The position numbers and the translations under genes were made by a program. The notes below the pieces were generated by a model. That model searched no databases and was not told the origin of the DNA. It saw only the letters and a program-made list of their open reading frames with translations. 64,000 nucleotides of DNA from NCBI GenBank assembly GCA_958450325.1, contig OY288250.1:53148898-53212897 (forward strand), given 5' to 3'. This DNA comes from Agrostemma githago (Eukaryota > Streptophyta > Magnoliopsida > Caryophyllales > Caryophyllaceae). Positions 57,081 through 64,000 of this stretch are shown here, piece after piece; position 1 is the stretch's first letter; each line of letters starts with the position of its first letter.

Positions 57081-59440
57081 TGTAGACACCCGCATTTTGA
57101 CTGCCAGGTGTCTATGGCAGTTTCCAAAAAAACACCCGATGATGATCGAACGCTAACGTGTTTCTACGCGCTCGGATATGGGCTCAAAACCAATAGTCGT
57201 GGGCTAATGCACTTACGGAGTATAAATCTCACAAAAATGACCTCAAATTCAGGCCCAGTGGGTCGTTTCCAGTCAAACAAGACTAATTTGGGTCAAAATC
57301 GACACCGGAAATAAAACCGACTTTTAGCGATTGGGTCAACCCCGGTCAAAGCCGTCTCCGAAACATACAAAACAGCCATTCAAACATCAAAAGTCCAATT
57401 CAAACACAAAACCCATCAAATATCCATGGTCACGGTCCAAAGCAAGAGACCCGCACGACCCAGCCCATCCACTCGATCGAGTGCCCCATCCACTCGATCG
57501 AGTGGGCCTGTTTCAAGCCCGACTGCAGGTACACCGGGCCACTCGACCGAGTCAGCTGGTTACTCGGTCGAGTAACCCTAACCGGGGAACCCTAGGCTTT
57601 GCCTATATAAACACCCCCATGCACAACCTTTCAAACAACTTTTACACATCTTGCAAAAACCCTAATTACTACAACCTAATCAAACCCTAAGCACTACACT
57701 AGCAAACTAAACCTAGCTTTAGGAATCGAAACCCTAACCACCATAACTCAACATCCATAAACCTCGAAGCTCCCGTGTTAAAGCCACGACTACGAGTCTT
57801 ATCCGAGACAAGAACATGTAGGTTAAGGGTGCAAAACCCCTTTTCATTGCATTATAATATTGATAATACCGTTCGTATTAAAACATTAAAATACTTGTCG
57901 ATTTGTGTCGAGTACGAGGGATGTCGGAATAAGGAAACCCGAATATACAAGTGTACCGCACACAGCGTTGCCGGTCGCTTATTCCGACACCCCAATTGCT
58001 TGATTATTGAAACAAGTTAACCTAAGCAATAAATCGTTTATTTTCGTTTGCATCATTATTCAAGGTTCATATTTACATCGATTTTCAAAAACAAGCATTC
58101 TATTTAATAAGGGTCGAAACCCGTTGACGCGGATCCGACATCACAATCTCTAGGAATTTATTTCGATGTCGGAGAAGCCGAGGGAATCAAGTCCTCTAAT
58201 TCAAGCAATTTTCTTTTATTTTCACTCTAGTATTCCATATCGATTCAATAATCGAATATGGGATACAACGAGTATTCAAATTCGGAATCGAGTATAAGTC
58301 CCACAATATTTATATTTGATTCATCAAAATCAATGATTTATAAAATCCAAGTCGAGCATAAATTGTACAATATTTATGTCCGACTCGGTAGAATCATCGA
58401 ATTATCAAAAATCAAAAGCAATTTCAAAATCAATAATAGAATTGCAAGCGAACCCGGTTCGTACAGGTGCCACTCGACCGAGTGCCTTGACCACTCGATC
58501 GAGTGACACCACAATTTACCGAGCAGAATGCTCTTTCGACCTCTACTCGGTCGAGTCTCATAGTGACTCGATCGAGTAGCGACGTACTCGGCCGAGTTGG
58601 TCAATAACTCGGTCGAGTAGGGTCATGAAATCCGGGACAGAACACTTTTTAAGGATCCACTCGGTCGAGTCCCTTAATGACTCGGTCGAGTGGCCCTTTA
58701 TCACGTTAAACCGTGAGTCCTACAATATCCATTCGAGTCTCATTAACCATTTTTTTTTGTGTGACTTAGGTCAACACGTGCCTAATTAATCACGTGAAAC
58801 ATCTTTTCAAAACCATGCATTAACTCATTTGCATCATTCTATACAATTCAATATTTGCAAACCGTTATTATTTGTTATACCGTTACTAACCGTTTGTTAT
58901 TTTTCTTGTTGATTTATCGTTTGTTTTATTTTACTAAAATGAACCCACATGCTAAATGTTACTTCGACGTAGAATTAATTGCATTAAATCGACGTAGAAA
59001 CTCTTTTCAATTCCTCACATGCTTAGGGAAAATAATATTTGCATATCATTTTCCCGTTCAACTAACGCGCGTATTAGAAAGTCATTCGAGATCTTAGTAG
59101 AGACCGCTAAGTGCGGGCGGGGTTGGGTGTCCTCTATGGGCTTCCCAACACGTACCCTCACCCCTTACTCAGAACCTCGGTAATAAACTTTGACAATGTC
59201 GGTACCGGTATCAAATGCAAAGGGACGAGCCCAATAAACTTTGACATCGAAAATGGGCCGTATTTTGTATACGGCCCACTACGACATAGAGTGGGTTCGA
59301 ACGAGCCCGAACTCCCACAAAGTTCGGTGGCGACTCCACTTCGATTTAAATTTCCATTCGATCCATTCTCATATGGAGATTCATTCGCCTACCCAAACCC
59401 GCGCGTGGCCGCGACGGGGTGGACCTATGTCATGTCCACA
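57081..59440 (+). repeat. 3' LTR of the Ogre-like element
   Basis: It runs TGTAGACACCC to CATGTCCACA, 2360 bp. Relative to the 5' LTR it carries an extra 'ccactcgatcgagtg' duplication near 57470-57500 and a 41-bp 'aaaccta...' insertion near 57708, and lacks about 70 bp near 57845. Confidence 0.9.
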
Positions 59441-60577
59441 CAACTACAAACAGTATAGGGGACATTGGATCCCCTTGTCTCAATTCTTTACCACCTTTAA
59501 GAAACAAAAGACTTCCCCATTTAGTTTAAGAGAGAAAGATGCAGTAGTAATGCACTCCATCACCAATCTTCTAAACTTATGAGGGAAGTTCAAAGCCTCT
59601 AACATCTCATCCATAAAACTCCAACCTATAGAGTCATAATCTTTCTTCAAATCCAATTTCATCATAGCTCTAGGAGAGCAAGCTTTCCTATTATAAAGCT
59701 TGATCAAATCCTGACAGATCATCATATTCTCAACAATCTCCCTTCCCTGAATGCAGCTGCTGTGGTTCAGACTGAGGATCTCAGGAAGGACCTTACCCAT
59801 TCTTCTAGCTAGAATCTTTGCAATACACTTATAGAGAGTGTTACAACAAGCTATAGGTCAAAATTGGCTAACCGATTTTGGCCTATCTACCTTCGGGATT
59901 AAGATCAAGATAGTATGATTAACTTGCTTAAGCAACTTTCCACATTTGAAGAAATCATGTACTGCCAGTATAACTTCGTGCCCAATAATAGACCATGAGT
60001 CTCTGAAAAATTTACTCCCATACCTATCCGGTCCAGGGCTTTTATGATCCGGGATACTAAAAATAGCCTCCTTGATCTCCTGGGGTGTAACATCTGCCAT
60101 TAGAAAATCATGATGTTCCAGTCTAAGGATTTTCCCTTTCTGCATCGTAGCCGTATGAACAGGCTTCACCTGTACTCCCTTCCCTAGCAGGTTCTCATAA
60201 TACAGGGTAAACGCTTCTTGTATCTCTGCAGCCTCATACTTCACATTCCCATTACTATCTTCAATGCTTAGAACTTTGTTTTTGTTGCTCTTTGCCTTAA
60301 TGGTGCTGTGGAAAAATTTAGTGTTCACATCCCCTTCAGCAATCCAGTTAGCTTTAGTCTTCTGAATCCTGAACTGTCATCTTGCTTTGCATAACATAAC
60401 ATAATCCTCTACCAATTTCTTTTCAGAATCATATAGCAGTATATCCCCAGGCCTCTGTTGTATTTGAACTTGAACAGCTTCTAACGCTGCTTTAGCAACA
60501 CAGACTGTCGTATCCACATTGCTAAAAACTTCCCTATTGAACCTCCTAAAATGTTGCTTCATGTTCTTCATTTCCAT
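59441..60577 (-). pseudogene. LINE ORF2 reverse transcriptase, N-terminal half, broken
   Basis: The minus strand reads, in pieces, 60577-60377 (region between endonuclease and RT), 60328-59858 (EAAEIQEAF, then SPGPDRYGSKFF and ILIPKVDRP), and 59800-59480 (IQGREIVENMM, and LDLKKDYDSIGWSFM with the first catalytic Asp). RQGDPMSPILFVV follows after a frameshift near 59480. These are the successive conserved boxes of L1 RT. The coding frame then joins GMKYLSRVL at 38506. Confidence 0.88.
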
Positions 60578-61440
60578 AACAATCTGATAAATTGGAGTCC
60601 CATAAACAGTAGTATTCTAATGTCTGCTAATGAGAGGGAGGAATTCTTCTGATTCAGCCCACATATTGAAATATTTGAATGAATGTTTACGACATACTTG
60701 CCTAGCAGGCTCCAATACAACTGCAAGGCAATGGTCATAAGTCCCTTCCAGCATAAAATGCACAATATGCTGCGGGAACGCAACTCCACATTAATCAAAA
60801 CTCTATCCAATTTAGTATAAACCCTTGTTCCATTCCCATGCTTATTGTTCCAAGTAAAGTATGAACCCATTCCTGGCATATCCATAACCTGACAAGCATC
60901 TACACACTCCTTAAAATCCTTAATTTCATCCCAAGACACCGATGAACCAATTCGTTCTTCCAAGTTCAAAATATTATTAAAATCTCCACCAATTAACCAA
61001 GGCTCAATACCACTGCTAGCATACCCTTTAAGAATATCCCAAAGAGGAAAACGATCTTTAGGCTTATTGAAAGCATACACAAGTGTATACCTAAATGCCT
61101 TATTCCTACTTCTATCCTTAACTCGCATATTAATAGTTTGTGGAGTCATACCCAAAATATCTACTTCAAAATAAGCAGGATTCCAAAGTACCCATATGCG
61201 CCCTCCATGATGCAAAGAACTATTGGTACTAATAGACCAATTAGCACAAAAATTATTGCTAACTTGATTCTAGCCAATTCTTATTACGAACACGACTTTC
61301 TAACAGGCCAAATAACCTAATACTATTATAGTGCAGGAACCGTTTAATATCTAGTTGTTTATTCATACTATTAAGGCCCCTAATGTTCCAAAAACCAAAA
61401 CTTGCCATGGTCAACATTAGGAGGGTCACCCATTCCTTCC
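60568..61440 (-). pseudogene. LINE ORF2 endonuclease domain, broken
   Basis: This is the APE-type endonuclease that nicks target DNA. It begins MASFGFWNIRGLNS (minus, about 61410) with the catalytic Asn and continues to LLESRVR with the metal-binding Glu. After a frameshift near 61240 it goes on in 61215-60568 with WLIGGDFNNIL, SYFTWNN and KLDRVLIN, the remaining catalytic motifs. The usual final SDH motif was not found, probably because of a second frame change near 60760. Confidence 0.87.
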
Positions 61441-62126
61441 TTATACAAATGCAGTGCAGAGTGTAAGGATTTAATAAGACTATTCCCACTAGCAATCGTA
61501 TTATAAGTCGAACCAGTTTCTTCCCTCGTAATTTTGGAAATTATACGTGCAGGCGAAGGTGCCCTGCTATGGACAGGAATTGTTGTCACCGCAAAAGTGA
61601 GAAGCGTCGCTGCAGTAGCATTAGTCTGCGCAGCAGGCTTCTGCACTTGTTTCTCCTTCCACGCATTCATTCTCTTCTCATCCTTTCGACAGGCTTCAGT
61701 TTTATGGCCAATTCCTTTACATTTACTGCACTTAGAAGGCAGCCGGACATATTCAAGGCGCACAGTTTGTTGAATACCTTTTTCATCGAGAAAGTGCAAT
61801 TCAGTAGGAAAGTCTTGCCCCAATTTCAGCGACACCATAACCTTAGCAAAACCTAAGAATGTTTTCTTAGCTGTAATTGGGTCACATTTGATGTATGAGC
61901 CAACTGGCCCCGAAATTTTCTTCAGGCTTTCCTCTCCCCAAAATTTCAACTTCAAATCATGTATCTTCATCCAGATTGGTATTTCATGAACATCACTTTT
62001 CTCTATGATAGCATCTTCAGTCCATGGTTTAATAATTACTGGCTTATTATCCAACATGTACCATTTATGTATCACCTCCTGTTGAATTGCAAGAGTTTTG
62101 AATCGTACCAGGAATATTCCATACAA
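61380..62126 (-). pseudogene. LINE ORF1 (DUF4283-like, CCHC zinc knuckle), 5'-truncated
   Basis: The 248-codon minus-strand frame begins inside a DUF4283-type RNA-binding domain (GIFLVRFKTLAIQQEVI, then DVHEIPIWMKIHDL). It contains a zinc knuckle, CSKCKGIGHKTEAC, near residues 135-148, and ends with a Thr/Ala-rich tail. ORF1 binds the LINE RNA. The first methionine is internal because the true N-terminus is missing. Its end overlaps the start of the endonuclease frame. Confidence 0.87.
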
Positions 62127-62132
62127 AAGTTT

Positions 62133-63000
62133 GGTTTAGGGTTCGGCAGCAAAAATCAGAATTAACGGTCTGAACCGGTTCTTGCAAGGTTACCCGCAGG
62201 TCTAGACCGGTACTGACCGTGGACCGGCTACACCAATATTTAGACCCGTCGACCGGACCTGTAGGGGAACGATTCGGTCTGGGTTGATTTATGAACAGCC
62301 CTACTGAAATAATTGTCGTATATTTTTTCGTAAAAAATGTATTTTTTTCGGAAAAAAATTGAATTATTTTCGGAAAAAAATTGAATTATTTTCGGGAAAA
62401 AATCAATTTCCAAAAATAATTGATTATTTTTTACCGGAATTTTTTTTTTTATGTATGATTTTTTGTTTTAATCTTAGCCTTTTATTTGATTTTAATCTAA
62501 TAGTTGAGATAAACATCATCATCCTCAAAATTCATTCATTCAAAAAAAAAGTTTCTACATCTTGAAGATTCATTCATCCAACAAAAAATAAGAACATCTT
62601 CATCTTCAAGCTTGATGAATGACGGAAGTTTGTATGCTTAAAATGTAATAACTAATAATTAAAAAGAAGTTACATTTTGACATTACGCTTAAAATGAGTG
62701 TGATTCTACGACATAATGAGTGTGACTATACAACTTTGTTATTATAAAGTTCATTCAAACCTCTGATTTTTGCATTGTCGTATAAATTCGAAATTTGTTT
62801 TTTCTTGTTTTTTTGTTGATGTTTTCTTGTGATGGTTATTTTCATTCAAACCATTTGTGTAAGATGAGTATTGCATTTTGGTTTCTTGTAGTTCTAGTTG
62901 TTCCTTGAATTATTTGGTGTCAATCTGTTAGCTATAATAATCACAGTCGTTGTTGAGCATAGTCGCAGTCGTTGTTGAGGAAAGTTACATTTTCATTGAG
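62133..63000. other. Intergenic sequence, possible hAT-like fragment at left
   Basis: 62133-62310 is GC-richer with repeated 'accggt/accgg' phrases and 'aacagccctact', similar to common plant hAT-like fragments; no paired terminus or duplication was found. 62311-63000 is AT-rich with repeats of 'ggaaaaaaattgaattatttt' type and two units of the 23-bp repeat near 62700. Confidence 0.4.
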
Positions 63001-63054
63001 TTCAGAGTTTAATAAGTGTGTTGTGTTAAATGGATGTTGCGTGATTCTATGTAA

Positions 63055-63935
63055 CCTTCATTATACAACATAATGAGTATGATTCTACTAGCTGCACGAC
63101 GAGTGTGACTATACAAAATGAAAAACCAAAATTTGTCCTGGTTATACAACATTAAGACTTTAAGAGTGTGACTATACAACATGTCGAGTGTGACTATACA
63201 AATACGACCACTTTTAGCTACAAACCAATTGGTGCACAGCTGCGTGGTTTTAAAGATGAAAGGATAAGTGATTTTGCTATAGACCTCACATGATAATGAA
63301 ACCAAAAAATGGCGATGGAAATATTTTTACATTAGAAAAAATTCATCCTTTACATATAGTACGTCAAACATAAAAATATTGTAACCCACCAAACATCCTT
63401 TACATATAGTAGGTACATCCTAAAGCGAATATTTTATCCTATACAAACACTCAAGAGCTTAACGGTGGTCTTCGGTACGTGCGCAACAATACGTTGTCCA
63501 ATTACGTGGTCGATCGCTGTATCTTCCGCGACCTGCTTCTTCCCACCGCCCCTTTTACCAAAATTCCTCTTTCCACCAGCCATTTCGTTGCGACAAAATA
63601 CACAATCAATCTAAATCACACAATGAATATGACTATACAACTGAATATGTGACTACAATGATTGTACAACTATGTGATTGTACAGCATAATGAGTGTGAC
63701 TATACAACTTTAATTGTGTGACTATACAACATAATGACTGTGATCCTACAACATAACGAGTGTGACTATACAACTTCAACTGTGTGACTATACAACATAA
63801 TCAGTGTGATCCTACAACATAATGATTGTAAATATACAACATACTGACAGTGATCGTTCTACAACATAACGAGTGTGACTATTCAACTTAAACTGTGTGA
63901 CTATACAACTTAATCTTTGTGACTATAGAACTAAA
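63055..63935. repeat. Degenerate 23-bp repeat cluster
   Basis: Many copies of a unit close to 'acataatgagtgtgactata' plus 'caa' occur in two groups, 63055-63200 and 63620-63935, with variants (gtgatccta, gattgta). Two earlier copies lie near 62700-62730. Units are not perfectly in register. Confidence 0.85.
63434..63583 (-). CDS. Possible small basic protein or exon fragment (49 aa), unrecognised
   Basis: A minus-strand ATG frame between the two repeat groups encodes a Gly/Lys/Arg-rich start (MAGGKRNFGKRGGGKK) and a less biased remainder ending VKLLSVCIG. It is GC-richer than its surroundings, which makes it stand out. I do not recognise the family. It could be an exon captured in a transposon or chance; codon evidence is thin. 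Confidence 0.3.
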   Translation of the reverse strand: MAGGKRNFGKRGGGKKQVAEDTAIDHVIGQRIVAHVPKTTVKLLSVCIG

Positions 63936-64000
63936 TTATACTTATTTATACTTCAATCATCATTAGCAAAGATGATTACACACACTAATCACTGCAAGAA

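Larger units (their letters stand above)
38507..59440 (+). mobile_element. Ogre/Tat-like LTR retrotransposon, non-autonomous, with rearranged leader
   Basis: It is bounded by LTRs of about 2.4 kb (38507-40930 and 57081-59440), flanked by CAAAT and CAACT, a 5-bp duplication with one change. The PBS (40934-40950) matches the tRNA-Arg type used by Ogre/Tat elements and the PPT is at 57068-57077. Gag is present at 53501-54331, but no protease, RT or integrase motif is found between gag and the 3' region, so pol has been lost. A 40-bp tandem repeat lies in the 3' region. Its leader holds two copies of a chimeric repeat (41709-52614), into which CACTA and Helitron elements inserted. The host site is the LINE. 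Confidence 0.88.
59441..62132 (-). mobile_element. L1-type LINE, 5' half
   Basis: The minus strand carries ORF1, the endonuclease and the first half of RT, in line with the 3' half at 36475-38506. ORF1 appears to begin inside its first domain, and the sequence to the right of 62132 is unrelated, so the LINE is 5'-truncated there. Reconstructed length without insertions is about 4.2 kb. Confidence 0.88.

Overview
The window is repeat-dense nuclear DNA from a flowering plant, with no intact host gene. Evidence for a plant: plant-type LTR retrotransposons (Tat/Ogre, Tekay chromovirus, Athila-like, copia), an L1-type LINE with a DUF4283-like ORF1, CACTA, hAT, Stowaway and Helitron elements, and exons of the chloroplast thylakoid insertase ALB3 inside a transposon. 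A eudicot is likely; the recurring TACGGAGTA-type motif hints at Caryophyllales, but that is only a weak inference.

Layout. 1-3655: minus-strand fragment of a Tat/Ogre-lineage gypsy pol gene with many stops. 3656-10538: remains of copia elements with 160-bp LTRs in opposite orientations, one interrupted by a 2.1-kb solo gypsy LTR. 10539-12224: AT-rich DNA with a 100-bp tandem duplication. 12230-31667: a three-level nest. A minus-strand, non-coding (LARD-like) LTR element flanked by TTAAC was invaded by a Tekay chromovirus (12799-24975), whose gag was invaded by an Athila-like element (16022-19041, TSD AAAAC). 31668-36474: unique flank of the LARD, Helitron-like ends, a Stowaway MITE and a 5'-truncated LINE with an RNase H domain.

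36475-62132: a second nest. A minus-strand L1 LINE is split by a plus-strand Ogre/Tat-like element (38507-59440) and carries a hAT MITE. The Ogre-like element has gag but no recognisable pol. Its leader contains two tandem copies of a chimera: 0.56 kb of its own leader, 0.61 kb of the LARD LTR and 1.3 kb of the chromosomal flank that lies beside the LARD at 31668. One copy was later hit by a CACTA element carrying ALB3 exons and a Ulp1-like protease remnant (43897-48974), the other by a small Helitron (50779-51634). 62133-64000: mostly AT-rich DNA with a degenerate repeat of about 23 bp.

Every protein-coding region recognised is a transposon gene or a captured fragment, and almost all are broken by stops and frameshifts. 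The informative content is the order of insertions, the captured ALB3 gene, the local duplication into the Ogre leader and several unusual non-coding repeat structures. Coordinates of target-site duplications, PBS and PPT were read directly; family names rest on recognised motifs, not on a database search.
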